DNA of 64,000 nucleotides, from the NCBI GenBank assembly GCA_001799575.1, contig MGTT01000020.1, positions 1-64,000 on the forward strand. The letters are read 5' to 3'. The notes under the pieces were generated by a model. The model was not told the DNA's origin, ran no database searches, and worked only from the letters and a program-made list of their open reading frames with translations. The position numbers were made by a program, and so were the translations under genes. Shown piece after piece: positions 47,362 through 57,189 of the stretch. How positions within the stretch are numbered: position 1 is the first letter of the stretch; each line of letters starts with the position of its first letter. This stretch comes from Elusimicrobia bacterium GWA2_56_46 (GTDB taxonomy: Bacteria > Elusimicrobiota > Elusimicrobia > Elusimicrobiales > UBA9959).

Positions 47362-49434
47362 TTAAAACAATTCCTCGTCCGATTCCTGCGCCATTATGTA
47401 CTTTACTTTTTCATTGGCTTCGGGGGTAATGGCCTCGAAACCGGTGGGTTCTTCCTGGGCCGGGCCCGCTGCGGGCCCGTCCGGCAGAGGCAGGAGAGCT
47501 ATGCCGCGGGGCTTGGAGGCTTTTGAAGAATGAGCCCGGCTCCTTTTTGGGGTTTTAGGCGCGGATACGACCTTGACGGCCGCCTTGGACGAAAAATCCA
47601 GCAGGTCGATAGCGTTATTATTGATGCCGCGCACTATGAGGTTTTTAGGGACATCCACCTCGAACTGATAAATGAGAGGATCCTGCTTGGGCCGGAGAAG
47701 CCGGTACTGCACCACAAAGATATCCCCATGCAGGATAGTGGCCGACCACTCCTCGTTGGAACCGCCTGCGGAACCGGACAAAAACGAATTGGCGAACCAG
47801 CCGGCCACGGAGCCGCGGCCGCCGGAAAGTTTGTAGTTTTTCACGATCTCAAGCGCCTTGCGGGTGTTCTCGTTGGGAACGGTTTCAGCGGCGGGCTTGA
47901 CGGGCGTGGCGGCGAACGGCGGAGTTTCGTCCGGCGCGCCCGAACCACCGGGAGCTCCGGCCGCGGGAAGCGCTGACCCGGTTTTGCCGGTCTGGGGGCC
48001 CAGCTGCGTGGAGAAAGAAGCTTTCTTGGACTTACCGCCGCCGTTAAAGTTCATCATGGAAAATTCCGAAACGCTGACGCCTGTCCCAAGGAAAAAATAC
48101 CCAAGCCCGCCGGCCGCAACGGCGGCGAAAACAACCAGGGTGGCGAGGAACGCCGCCTTGCCGCGGCCTTTGTTTTCCGGCGGCGTATTTTTGCCCGCTT
48201 CTTCTTTCCGCTTCTGCGGAGAGCCAGGTATCTGTTCTATCCTCTCTTTGGCAACGGTCTCTCCCCGCGCCGGGAAAGGACTGTACACCGGTTCCGGATT
48301 TAAAGCCGCCACCGGCCGATTTTGCGACGGAGACGGGGAAGCCGGCCGTTGGGAGGCCTGCGCCTCGGCGCTCTGCCAGGCGTTCTGAGGCAGGGGGGCG
48401 GAAGACTGGACGCGGGGCGCGGTATGCGGAACCTGGGGCGCAGGCTGCGGGGTATGGGGCGCAAGATCCGGTATGCGCCCGCTTTCCGAAAGCCGCTTTG
48501 GCGGCACGGTGAAATCATGATCCGCCCCGCCATCCGCCTGCTCCGCCTTGGCGGTACTTTCGGATCCGGAAAGAGGCTGGGCTGTTCCAAACGTCCGGTC
48601 AGTCTCAAGCGCGGGCTTCGGAAGCGCTTCGGGCGCGGGTTCGGCCGGAAACAAAACGGGCCGCTCATCTTTTGCTCCGGCGCTCTCACCCGGGGTTTCC
48701 GGGGGCCGCGGTTCCATGGAAGCCTTGTCGGGAGAGGCGTTACCGCCGGCGGGCAAGGAGGCCGCCGGGCCGCGGCCCAGGCTTTTGAACTTACGGCTGG
48801 CAAGGGCGCCTCCCTCTCCTTTTTGCTCTTCGGCGGCCGCGGGCCGTAACTGTTCAGGGAGCATCTCATGCTCCCGCGATCCCTTCAGTTTTTCCTCCAG
48901 TTCCGAGATGCGCTCCCTGTTTTTCAGCTCTTCGGCTTCCTTGGCCCGGATCTTTTCAAGGAGCAGATTTTTCTCCCACCGCGCGGCCTCCAGTTCCTCC
49001 TGGATCTTGGAAAGCCGGAGATCAAAACGATCCAGCGTCTCATAGTCCGGCGCGGTTATGGTTTCAACCGGGATCTCGGACTCTTTGCCAGCGCCCAGAA
49101 TATTGTCAATGGTATTCAGCAGATTCTCATACCCGCAGGGCTGGTCGTTCCGCGCCCCGTAAAAGGAAGCGGAGGAATCTGAAGAAAAACCGGTCTCCAG
49201 TTCATATATGCCCCCCAGGCCTCCGGACCGGGCGGAGATCACGCCCCCGACTCCTACGCTCAGGGCCTCGGAGATCTCCGCGACCCGCTCGGCCGCCTGC
49301 CAGTCTCCGGGGCTGTCCCCCGTGGAAGTCTCAGGGCATACAAGACTTCCCTGGCTGAAAGCCGGCATACACAGAAGTTCGGCGGGCGCGTAAGGGCCCA
49401 GGATATTGCCTTCAGAGTAGAACCAGTATTTCAT
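47362..49434 (-). CDS. GYF_2/DUF4339-like domain protein with coiled coil, Pro-rich linker and TM
   Basis: MKYWFYSEGNILGPYAPAELLCMPAFSQGSLVCPE..., a Pro/Ala-rich stretch, then AAFLATLVVFAAVAAGGLGYFFLG. Confidence 0.65.
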   Translation of the reverse strand: MKYWFYSEGNILGPYAPAELLCMPAFSQGSLVCPETSTGDSPGDWQAAERVAEISEALSVGVGGVISARSGGLGGIYELETGFSSDSSASFYGARNDQPCGYENLLNTIDNILGAGKESEIPVETITAPDYETLDRFDLRLSKIQEELEAARWEKNLLLEKIRAKEAEELKNRERISELEEKLKGSREHEMLPEQLRPAAAEEQKGEGGALASRKFKSLGRGPAASLPAGGNASPDKASMEPRPPETPGESAGAKDERPVLFPAEPAPEALPKPALETDRTFGTAQPLSGSESTAKAEQADGGADHDFTVPPKRLSESGRIPDLAPHTPQPAPQVPHTAPRVQSSAPLPQNAWQSAEAQASQRPASPSPSQNRPVAALNPEPVYSPFPARGETVAKERIEQIPGSPQKRKEEAGKNTPPENKGRGKAAFLATLVVFAAVAAGGLGYFFLGTGVSVSEFSMMNFNGGGKSKKASFSTQLGPQTGKTGSALPAAGAPGGSGAPDETPPFAATPVKPAAETVPNENTRKALEIVKNYKLSGGRGSVAGWFANSFLSGSAGGSNEEWSATILHGDIFVVQYRLLRPKQDPLIYQFEVDVPKNLIVRGINNNAIDLLDFSSKAAVKVVSAPKTPKRSRAHSSKASKPRGIALLPLPDGPAAGPAQEEPTGFEAITPEANEKVKYIMAQESDEELF

Positions 49435-49558
49435 AAGCGCAAAAGCCGCTAAGTAAGGAAACTCCTTACCCTTATTCTACAAACAGCATATAGAGGATTT
49501 TGTACAAAGATATGGCTAAATTGTTACAGGCGGAACGGATGAGGTGCCCTCAATCCGC

Positions 49559-51013
49559 TTAAATGAGCGTAGCGGCGTGGGCCAGCCGCTTCAGGCTCTC
49601 TTCCCGGCCAAGATACTCGATCATCCTGAACAGGGTGGGGCCTTCGGTGCGGCCGGAGACAGCCACCCTCACCGGGTGGAAAACGGCGCCGGCTTTGAAA
49701 CCGCCGGCTTTGGCAAAAGCGCGTGTGGCGGCTTCTATCTCCGCTTCCTTAAATACGTTCAAAGACGCGTAAGCGCCTTTCACGCCCTCCAGTATTTTCC
49801 CGGCATCGGGGGTTTTAAGCGTTTTCTCCACGGCTTTAGGGTCGTATTCCACTTCCGTGAAGAAAAATTTTATCAGACCCGGGATCTCGCTCAGGAGTTT
49901 ATACTTTTCCTGCTCCAGCGCCACGATATCCGCCAGCGGGGCCCGGCCTTTCTCCACCGGCAGGCCGGCTTCTTTTATATACGGCAGGGCCAGTTCCAGA
50001 AGCGCCTCTTTGGAGTAACCGCGGATATATTCCCCGTTCATCCAGTTCAGCTTTACGGGATCGAAAATAGCGGGGCTCTTCTGGCAGCCTTTGAGGTCGA
50101 ACTTTTCCTCCAGTTCCCCCTCTTTGAAGATCTGCTGGCTGTCCACGGTGGACCAGCCCAGGAGCGCCAGGTAGTTGCGCATGGTCTGGGGCAGATAGCC
50201 CTGGTTCCGGTATTCGCCCACGCTGGTGGCGCCGTGCCGTTTGGAGAGGCGGGTGCCGTCGGGCCCGAGGATCATGGAGAGGTGGGCCAGCTCCGGGATC
50301 TTCCACCCGAGCGCCGTATAAAGATTTATCTGCAGCGGGGTGTTGGAAATATGATCGTCGCCCCTGATAACGTGGGTTATCTCCATCAGGTGGTCGTCTA
50401 TTACACAGGCGAAGTTATAAGTCGGGTAGCCCGACGCCTTTATCATGATGAAATCGTAAAGCAGTTTGTTCTCGAACTTCACGTCTTTGTGGATGAGGTC
50501 GTTCCAGGCGGTAACGCCGTCGTCCGGCATCCTGAAGCGTATGACGGGCTTGCGGCCCTGAGCCTCGAATTCTTTCTTCCGCGCGGCCGTCAGGTTCCGG
50601 CAGAGGCCCTCGTATTTAGGCGGACGTTTTTCAAGCTGGGCCTTCTTGCGCATCTCGTCCAGCTCGGCCGGGGTGCAGTAGCACTCATAAGCTTTACCGC
50701 TTTTAAGCAGTTCTTCGGAATATTTTTTATAAACGCCCGCGGCTTCGCGCGCGCTCTGCACGTAGGGCCCGAAAGGGCCTTTCTCCGAGCCGTCCGGCAT
50801 GGCGCCCTCGTCCCAGTTCAGGCCGAGCCATTTCATGCTCTCGAAAATAGATTTTACGGATTCGCCCGTGGACCGGAGTTCGTCGGTGTCTTCTATCCTG
50901 AGGATAAAAGTGCCGCCGTATTTTTTGGCGAAGAGGTAGTTAAAAAGCGCCGTCCGTGCGCCGCCGATATGGAGGTGCCCGGTGGGCGAGGGTGCGAACC
51001 TTACTCTGTTCAT
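49559..51013 (-). CDS. gltX: Glutamyl-tRNA synthetase
   Basis: RFAPSPTGHLHIGGARTALFNYLFA, TRLSKRHGATSV. Confidence 0.97.
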   Translation of the reverse strand: MNRVRFAPSPTGHLHIGGARTALFNYLFAKKYGGTFILRIEDTDELRSTGESVKSIFESMKWLGLNWDEGAMPDGSEKGPFGPYVQSAREAAGVYKKYSEELLKSGKAYECYCTPAELDEMRKKAQLEKRPPKYEGLCRNLTAARKKEFEAQGRKPVIRFRMPDDGVTAWNDLIHKDVKFENKLLYDFIMIKASGYPTYNFACVIDDHLMEITHVIRGDDHISNTPLQINLYTALGWKIPELAHLSMILGPDGTRLSKRHGATSVGEYRNQGYLPQTMRNYLALLGWSTVDSQQIFKEGELEEKFDLKGCQKSPAIFDPVKLNWMNGEYIRGYSKEALLELALPYIKEAGLPVEKGRAPLADIVALEQEKYKLLSEIPGLIKFFFTEVEYDPKAVEKTLKTPDAGKILEGVKGAYASLNVFKEAEIEAATRAFAKAGGFKAGAVFHPVRVAVSGRTEGPTLFRMIEYLGREESLKRLAHAATLI

Positions 51014-51026
51014 GGGACTATATCCT

Positions 51027-51938
51027 TTAGACGATCGACAGGGATTTGACGTATTTTTTATAGCGGTCGTGCATATCGGGTTTGCTGAGCCTGCCCACCC
51101 TTTTTACGCTGAAATCTTCCACGCTGAAAGAAGACATCACCGTGCCATAGGACATTGCGCGTTTCAGAACATTGATATTCCGCCAGTCCGGGGACGCGGC
51201 CAGATAACCCATGAACCCCCCGGCAAAAGTATCTCCCGCGCCGGTCGGATCCACGACCTTCTCTATCGGATGGGCGGGCATGGCGAGGACTTCGCCGCCA
51301 TAGAACAGCATGGAACCGCTGTCCCCTCTTTTGATCACTATCGCCTGAGGCCCCATCCCGGTCAGGATCCTGGCGGCCTTTATAAGGTTATGCTCTTTCG
51401 TCAGCTGGCGGGCTTCCTCCTCGTTCACAAAAAGAAGGTTGACCCTGGATAAAAGCCTTATAAGGGATTTTCTCTTCAGGGAGATCCAGTAATTCATGGT
51501 ATCGCAGGCCACGAGCCGCGGCTTTCCCATCTGCTTGAGCACTTCCCATTGGAGATCCGGGTCGATATTGGCCAGGAACAGAACCCCGCATTCGGTGTGG
51601 TCGCAGTTGAGTTTGGGTTTAAAATGCTCGAAAACGTTAAGGTGCGTGGCGATGGTGGTGGCGTTCTTAAAATCCCGGTCGTACCGGCCTTTCCAGTGGA
51701 AAGTCTTTCCGGGCAGTATTTCCATGCCCTCCAGGCAGATGTTGCGGCGCTTGAGGAAGCGGCGGAAAGAGCCGGGGAAGTCCTCGCCCACCACGCCCAC
51801 CATCCTTACCGGGGCGAACTGCGAAGCGGACATGGAAAAATGCACCGCCGAGCCTCCGAGACCCCTGTTCGTCCGCCCGTGAATGGTCTCCACGGAATCC
51901 AGCGCCACCGAACCGACGACCAGAATCGTATTTTTCAT
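51027..51938 (-). CDS. PfkB-family sugar/nucleoside kinase
   Basis: GLGGSAVHFSMSASQF and PTGAGDTFAGGFMGYLA. Confidence 0.92.
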   Translation of the reverse strand: MKNTILVVGSVALDSVETIHGRTNRGLGGSAVHFSMSASQFAPVRMVGVVGEDFPGSFRRFLKRRNICLEGMEILPGKTFHWKGRYDRDFKNATTIATHLNVFEHFKPKLNCDHTECGVLFLANIDPDLQWEVLKQMGKPRLVACDTMNYWISLKRKSLIRLLSRVNLLFVNEEEARQLTKEHNLIKAARILTGMGPQAIVIKRGDSGSMLFYGGEVLAMPAHPIEKVVDPTGAGDTFAGGFMGYLAASPDWRNINVLKRAMSYGTVMSSFSVEDFSVKRVGRLSKPDMHDRYKKYVKSLSIV

Positions 51939-52023
51939 AAATTATATTTTTATCCTTTTTAACAAAAGAAACCGCGGGTCAACCCTGACTATAATACCAA
52001 AAATAAAAAGAACTCGGAAAGAA

Positions 52024-52056
52024 AAAAGGGCCCTCCGGCGGCGGAAGGCCCTTTTA
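52024..52056. terminator. Bidirectional-looking terminator hairpin
   Basis: AAGGGCCctccggcggcggaAGGCCCTTTT, with TTTTTT on the minus strand. Confidence 0.7.
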
Positions 52057-52070
52057 TCGTCAAACCTGTT

Positions 52071-53190
52071 TTATTGGACAGGCGGCGCGGGCGACGGCTG
52101 GACAGGGGGCCGCGCAGTGGGCGCATGGCTCCGGCTGCCCATCCTGGTCATCCACACGGCGCCCAGTCCCATCATCGTCCCGGAAAAGAGCAGCAGGAAC
52201 CCGATAAGCGAAAGAATTCCGCCGACGAAGGGAATAAGCTTGCCGAAGAACAACAGCCCGGCCATAAGGGCATAGCCCGCGGCCACTTTGCCCGGCAGAC
52301 CGGAAGGGCCGGTCTTTTTTATGCCCTCAAAGAACCTGCCCTGCAGCACTACGCTGAACGCGCTGAGCCCCAGCACGCAGGCGGCCCCGTAAAGAATAAG
52401 CGCGAACGGAACCAGCGGTATCCCCAGAATGGAAACGACCATCATAAGCAGGCCCGGGAAAAAAACCACCACCATCAAAGCGCCCGCGCCGCACGCCCGC
52501 CACATCTCGCCGGAAATGACGGCCGCCGCGTTCTCCACGTTTTTTGGGAAGAAGACGGCGGGCAGCAGCAGAAGTATCGCGCCTGTGGCCAGTATGGAAA
52601 AGAAAACCAGCAGCCCGAGGCCTATAAGCCCGCCTATAAGCCAGGGCGCCGCGCCTCTCTCCTGATCGCCGTCATAGCGCGCCATCCTGAGGACGCGCGG
52701 CAGCACCGTACGCACCATGCGCATATCGAAATTATTGACTTCCCCTCTGTGCACGGTCTTTTCACCTTTAACCACCAGGCCGCCAAGCGCCGAGATATCG
52801 CCGTCAACCTCCCCCGCGCCGGAAAGTTCGACGCCTCCACCCACACTGGAAACATCTCCCCCGACTTTGCCGCTTATCGCGACCGGGCCGCCCACACTGG
52901 CGACATCGCCCTCTACCCGGCCCGGGATATAGACCGAGCCGCCGATAGACACAAGATCCCCGGTAACCTCGCCATTGACCGTGACCGAAGCGCCGCCAAC
53001 GGAAACCGCGGCTCCATTAAGCACCCCGTTAACAGTGATGGATTTATCTGTGGCCACATCGCCGCTCATAGTCTGACCTTTTTCTATCACCACGTCCTCA
53101 TGACGTAGGTCTCCGCGCCGCGCGTGCGCCGCCGAACCGAAACAACCCAGGGCCGCCGCAAACAACACGTACTTGCTTATACTTTTCATT
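52071..53190 (-). CDS. Bactofilin/polymer-forming-like membrane protein
   Basis: Signal peptide; repeats VNGEVTGDLVSIGGSVYIPGRVEGDVASVGGPVAISGKVGGDVSSVGGGVEL; C-terminal TM helices. Confidence 0.75.
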
Positions 53191-53656
53191 TTTCCTCCAG
53201 TTGAACGACTACGCGGCCGCTCTTTGAAAGCGCCGCTATCGCCGCGGAACAAAGCAGCGCCGCCGCCGCCGTTTCATGCCAGGCCGGCAGGTCGGCCGCC
53301 GCCGCGGACAGAAGTCCGGACGCGAACTTCAGCGCCGCCGCCGCTTTTACCACGACCAGCGCCGCGCGGGCCGCCAGCAGGTTAAGCGCCTGCGAGAAAC
53401 CGCCCGGCTGTATGAACAGGGCCGCTATATCCGCCAGATTCACATAAACCAGTCTGGCCGAAACGAACAAAAGCGCGGCCCCCCAGACCACGACTATCAA
53501 ACCCGACGCCGTCAGGACACGCTCCTGCCAGGGCAACGGCGTCTCAACCGCCGCGATCTCCGCCATTACCCTGGCGGCGAATCCGGCCGGCGACTTACTA
53601 TAAGGAATGGCCGCTATAGCGCGGGCTATAAGCCTGTCTGTATTGCCGGTATCCAT
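53186..53656 (-). CDS. Putative membrane anti-sigma-like protein
   Basis: Directly downstream of the ECF sigma gene; TM segments; no clear domain match by eye. Confidence 0.45.
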   Translation of the reverse strand: MDTGNTDRLIARAIAAIPYSKSPAGFAARVMAEIAAVETPLPWQERVLTASGLIVVVWGAALLFVSARLVYVNLADIAALFIQPGGFSQALNLLAARAALVVVKAAAALKFASGLLSAAAADLPAWHETAAAALLCSAAIAALSKSGRVVVQLEEK

Positions 53657-53670
53657 ATTCTCAGTCCTCT

Positions 53671-54294
53671 CTAGTTAATACGCCCAAATCCCCCAAACGG
53701 TTGCACCATCATTCGGAAAACCAGGAAAACCCCTCTATATCCACAACATCCCTCATCCCTCATCCCTCTCTTCACAAGTTCCCTTCCGCGGAACAGCCTG
53801 GCCTTTACCGTGCCTTCCGGCGCGCCGATCACGCGCGCTATTTCTGCCGGCCCCATATCTTCGCGGTAAGCCAGCAGCAGCGCTTCGCTGTATAAAGGCG
53901 GCAGCGAACCGAGAATGGCCTCTATACGGGCGGTGTCTATGGAATCGGCGACGCTGTCCTCTACGCTCCGCGCGGGATCCGGCAGCTCGTGGAAATCTTC
54001 TTCGTCCATGGAAACGGTCTTATTGCCGGCGCGCAGAACGTCCATGCAGACGTTATGGGCGATACGGAACAGCCAGGAAGAAAAAGGATAAACCGGATTA
54101 TAAGAAGAAAGGCCGCGAAAAGCTTTTACGAAAGCCTCCTGCGCCGCGTCCTCCGCCGTATGCGGATCTTTCAGGAGGCGCAGGGCAAAACTATAGATCC
54201 TGTCCTGATAAATTTCCAGAATGCCCGCAAAAGCGGAATTATCCCCCCCAAGGCAGCGGCGGACCAGTTCTATGTCGGTTTCACCCATTATCAT
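53671..54294 (-). CDS. RNA polymerase sigma factor, ECF subfamily
   Basis: YSFALRLLKDPHTAEDAAQEAFVKAFRGLSSY, PFSSWLFRIAHNVCMDVLR, LLAYREDMGPAEIARVIGAPEGTVKARLFRGRELV. Confidence 0.94.
   Translation of the reverse strand: MIMGETDIELVRRCLGGDNSAFAGILEIYQDRIYSFALRLLKDPHTAEDAAQEAFVKAFRGLSSYNPVYPFSSWLFRIAHNVCMDVLRAGNKTVSMDEEDFHELPDPARSVEDSVADSIDTARIEAILGSLPPLYSEALLLAYREDMGPAEIARVIGAPEGTVKARLFRGRELVKRGMRDEGCCGYRGVFLVFRMMVQPFGGFGRIN
53748..53770. repeat. Heptamer array (ATCCCTC type) in the 3' end of the sigma factor gene
   Basis: ATCCCTC ATCCCTC ATCCCTC, translated on the minus strand as GMRDEG. Confidence 0.65.
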
Positions 54295-54321
54295 TAATAC
54301 GCGTCAACCCCGGTTTCGGTT

Positions 54322-57189
54322 TCATTCCACCCACTGGCGGCCGCAGAGGGTTTTGAACGGGCAGTTGGCGCAGGCCGCTTCATCCGGTGCGGGACTGAAA
54401 GACAGATCCGGCGCCAGGATCTCTTCCAGCAGGGCAACGATAGTCTGCCGATATACTCCGAAGATGGCGGCTTTGTCGGGCACCTTTTTGTATCTTTCCT
54501 TAAAAAGGGTTTCTTCCGTTATCTGTTCCTGGCCCAGCAGCATAAGCGAGGCGTCCATGTTGCGGATGTCAGCGCCCTTATTCCCCCCCAGATAGGCCAG
54601 GATATAAAAAGGCAGCTGGGTGGATTTCAATGTTTTCGCCCAGTCTTCCCTCAGACCTAAGTCGAATCGCTGCCAGTTAGGCACGCGCGCCAGCGCGCCG
54701 GTCTTATAATCCAGAATGTGGACGCAATTTCCCCGCTGATCTATGCGGTCGGCCCGGCCTTTGAGCTTGATAAGACCGTATTTTGTGGGCAGTTCGGCCG
54801 AGAGCGGAACTTCACAACCCAGGATGGTCATGTCTTTCAGATTATCCCGGTGATAGTCCAGAATTTCAGCCAGACGCTTCTCCACCTGCCGCTTTATCAG
54901 ATACTCATAGCCTGAATTATGGCCTTTCATGCCGGCATCGAAGACCCGGCCCGCCGTCTCAAGTATAAGTTCGTAGTCCTTTTCCTCTATCTTCAACGGC
55001 TTGCCGGCGCGGGGCCCGAAGAAGTTTTCCAGGATCCCGTGCACGATGGCGCCTATATCGCGCTGTTCTATGTCGTCGGAGAGCTCGTCCTTCTCCCGCA
55101 GGCGCAGCGCGTACTGGTAATAGAACCGCAGACCGCAATTCAGGTAAGTATCTATAGCCGACGGAGAAAATTCCCGCTCTTTCAGCGCGGCTATAAGCTC
55201 CGGCGTTTTGGCTATGGGCTTCGGCTCGGCCTGGGAGAAATTGATCCGCAGATGGACTTCGCTCTCCCTGGGTATTTTATTTTTACGCTCCAGATCCCAG
55301 ATCAGTTTTTCCACGAATGGGCTGCGCTCTTTGTCGGCGCTGTCTTTGTAGAAAATATGGGCCTCGGCCGCGCCGGAGATCAGCGCGTTGAAATAATAGC
55401 GCGAAAGCCGCTCGCGCGTCTTATAAGTGGACAACCCCAGGCTTTCGCGCACGAAGTGCGAGAGGATGGTGTCCTCCTTGCGGGAGGCGGGCAGGAGGTC
55501 GGAGTTGGCGTCCAGAAAATAGACCCGGTCGAACCTGAGGCCGCGTGTCTCAAGCGAGCCCAGCACCTGCAGGCCTTTCAGCGGCGTGCCGGGGAACGGA
55601 TAATTTACTCCCCGTATGAAAGTTTTGAAGAACCTGAAATAACCCGCCGCACCGGAAAAACTTTCCCCGGCCAGGCGCGAGTTCTTCAGTTCTATGATAT
55701 GTTCCATGGCTTTTTCAACGAAAGGCGCCCAGTAGGGGTGCAGCGGCGCGGTGCTGTTCCCGGAGATCTGGGAGATAAAATCCAGCAGCTTGCCGGCGAA
55801 GTCGGAGATATTCTTTATGTTTTCAAAAGGGACTATAAGGGTTTCGTGTATGGCGGCAAGATGCGCCTTGATCTCGGCGGGGCCCAGCTCTTCTCCGTAA
55901 TCCTTCAACTTGGCGGCGGCCGCCGCCAGCAGCTCCGCGTCGTCCTCTATCTCCTTGAGCGTAATATACTTGTTCACGCGGCTGGAGAGATGCTCCTCGA
56001 TGGTCTGAAAAATTATCCTGCCCGGCTCCGCAGCCCTGTGACTTGTGACTTGTGACCTGTGACCTTTATTAATGGAAGCAAAGTATATGTTCTTTACGTA
56101 CGGGTGAAACACGAAATTGAGGTAGTTGGGCGCGAAGTAACCCGCGTCGCCTTTTTTATCCAGCAGGTCGCCCAAAGCGTCCAGCAGCGCGTAAACCGGA
56201 GTATCGGACAGCGGATAGCCCATGGAAATATTATGATCTCCCGCCCCCGGCAGGACGTTTTCGATCAGAGGGAACAAAGTCCGGGCGTCAGGCAGAACTA
56301 TCACATCGTGACTCGTGACTGGTGACTGGCGGCTCGTATTGAGAACCTGGCTCAGCTTGAAAATTTCCCCGTGCGTATCGGAAGCCTTGTAAAAACACAG
56401 CTTATTTCCCTGACTGTTACCGGTTACCGGATACCGACTACCGGATACCGGTAACGGCAATTCCAGGAACTGGAATTGCTCCTCCAGCCCCGGCCCCGCT
56501 TCCAGCAAAAGATGCGCGCCGCGGGCGGATAAATGTTTTAAGACGGCTTTCTCGGCATTGGTAAGGGCGAAGAAACCGGCGAAAATTATATTCTCGTACC
56601 GCTTATGGTCGAACTTCCCTATTTCGCCCGCCACACGGGCGTATTTCATGGAGCGCGTCAGCAGATTTTCTTTTTCCAGCTCCGTGTAAAAATCCCCGTA
56701 GAGACGGCTGAAACTTTCCAGTTTCTTTATGAAAGAGGCGGAACGCAGGTCCTCGGGCAGCATGGAATCATAGCCGGACAGGTCCTTTCGGGTTTTCAGT
56801 TCTATCTTCAGTTCTTCGAAGTCGCCGGTAAGCTTCAGCGCCCAGGGCAGAAAGGAATCCAGCGTGAGTTCTTCAGGATCGCGCGCGATTATATGGCAGA
56901 GCTCTTTTTTAAGACGGCCATAAAGCACTTCGGCCAGATCCAGCGCGGACGCCTCAACCCCTTTTATGCCCAGCTCTCCGGCCGCCAGGTCTATGAATCC
57001 GTCCATGGAAACGATAACCGGCGCGCGCAGCGCCCCGCCGCGCTTCTCCGCCAGGTACTTGCGCAAAAAATGCCCCGGCCGCTTCCCCGGAAAAATCACG
57101 ATATTATCCGCCAAAGATTTGGCTGAAAGCAGGAGATCCCCCGCTTTTTCCACCAGATTTTCTTCAGGACCGATAATCTCAACTTTCAA
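54322..57189 (-). CDS. AddB-like PD-(D/E)XK nuclease/inactivated helicase
   Basis: GAIVHGILENFF, CVHILDYKTGAL; cysteines NCGLRFYYQ and CANCPFKTLCG consistent with an Fe-S staple. Confidence 0.85.
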   Translation of the reverse strand: MKVEIIGPEENLVEKAGDLLLSAKSLADNIVIFPGKRPGHFLRKYLAEKRGGALRAPVIVSMDGFIDLAAGELGIKGVEASALDLAEVLYGRLKKELCHIIARDPEELTLDSFLPWALKLTGDFEELKIELKTRKDLSGYDSMLPEDLRSASFIKKLESFSRLYGDFYTELEKENLLTRSMKYARVAGEIGKFDHKRYENIIFAGFFALTNAEKAVLKHLSARGAHLLLEAGPGLEEQFQFLELPLPVSGSRYPVTGNSQGNKLCFYKASDTHGEIFKLSQVLNTSRQSPVTSHDVIVLPDARTLFPLIENVLPGAGDHNISMGYPLSDTPVYALLDALGDLLDKKGDAGYFAPNYLNFVFHPYVKNIYFASINKGHRSQVTSHRAAEPGRIIFQTIEEHLSSRVNKYITLKEIEDDAELLAAAAAKLKDYGEELGPAEIKAHLAAIHETLIVPFENIKNISDFAGKLLDFISQISGNSTAPLHPYWAPFVEKAMEHIIELKNSRLAGESFSGAAGYFRFFKTFIRGVNYPFPGTPLKGLQVLGSLETRGLRFDRVYFLDANSDLLPASRKEDTILSHFVRESLGLSTYKTRERLSRYYFNALISGAAEAHIFYKDSADKERSPFVEKLIWDLERKNKIPRESEVHLRINFSQAEPKPIAKTPELIAALKEREFSPSAIDTYLNCGLRFYYQYALRLREKDELSDDIEQRDIGAIVHGILENFFGPRAGKPLKIEEKDYELILETAGRVFDAGMKGHNSGYEYLIKRQVEKRLAEILDYHRDNLKDMTILGCEVPLSAELPTKYGLIKLKGRADRIDQRGNCVHILDYKTGALARVPNWQRFDLGLREDWAKTLKSTQLPFYILAYLGGNKGADIRNMDASLMLLGQEQITEETLFKERYKKVPDKAAIFGVYRQTIVALLEEILAPDLSFSPAPDEAACANCPFKTLCGRQWVE
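56037..56064 (-). repeat. In-frame heptamer array in the AddB-like gene
   Basis: TGTGACT TGTGACT TGTGACC TGTGACC (plus strand), encoding GHRSQVTSHRA. Confidence 0.7.
56307..56336 (-). repeat. In-frame heptamer array in the AddB-like gene
   Basis: GTGACTC GTGACTG GTGACTG GCGGC, encoding SRQSPVTSHD. Confidence 0.65.
56415..56458 (-). repeat. In-frame heptamer array (ATACCGG type) in the AddB-like gene
   Basis: TTACCGG TTACCGG ATACCGA CTACCGG ATACCGG TAACGG. Confidence 0.7.
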
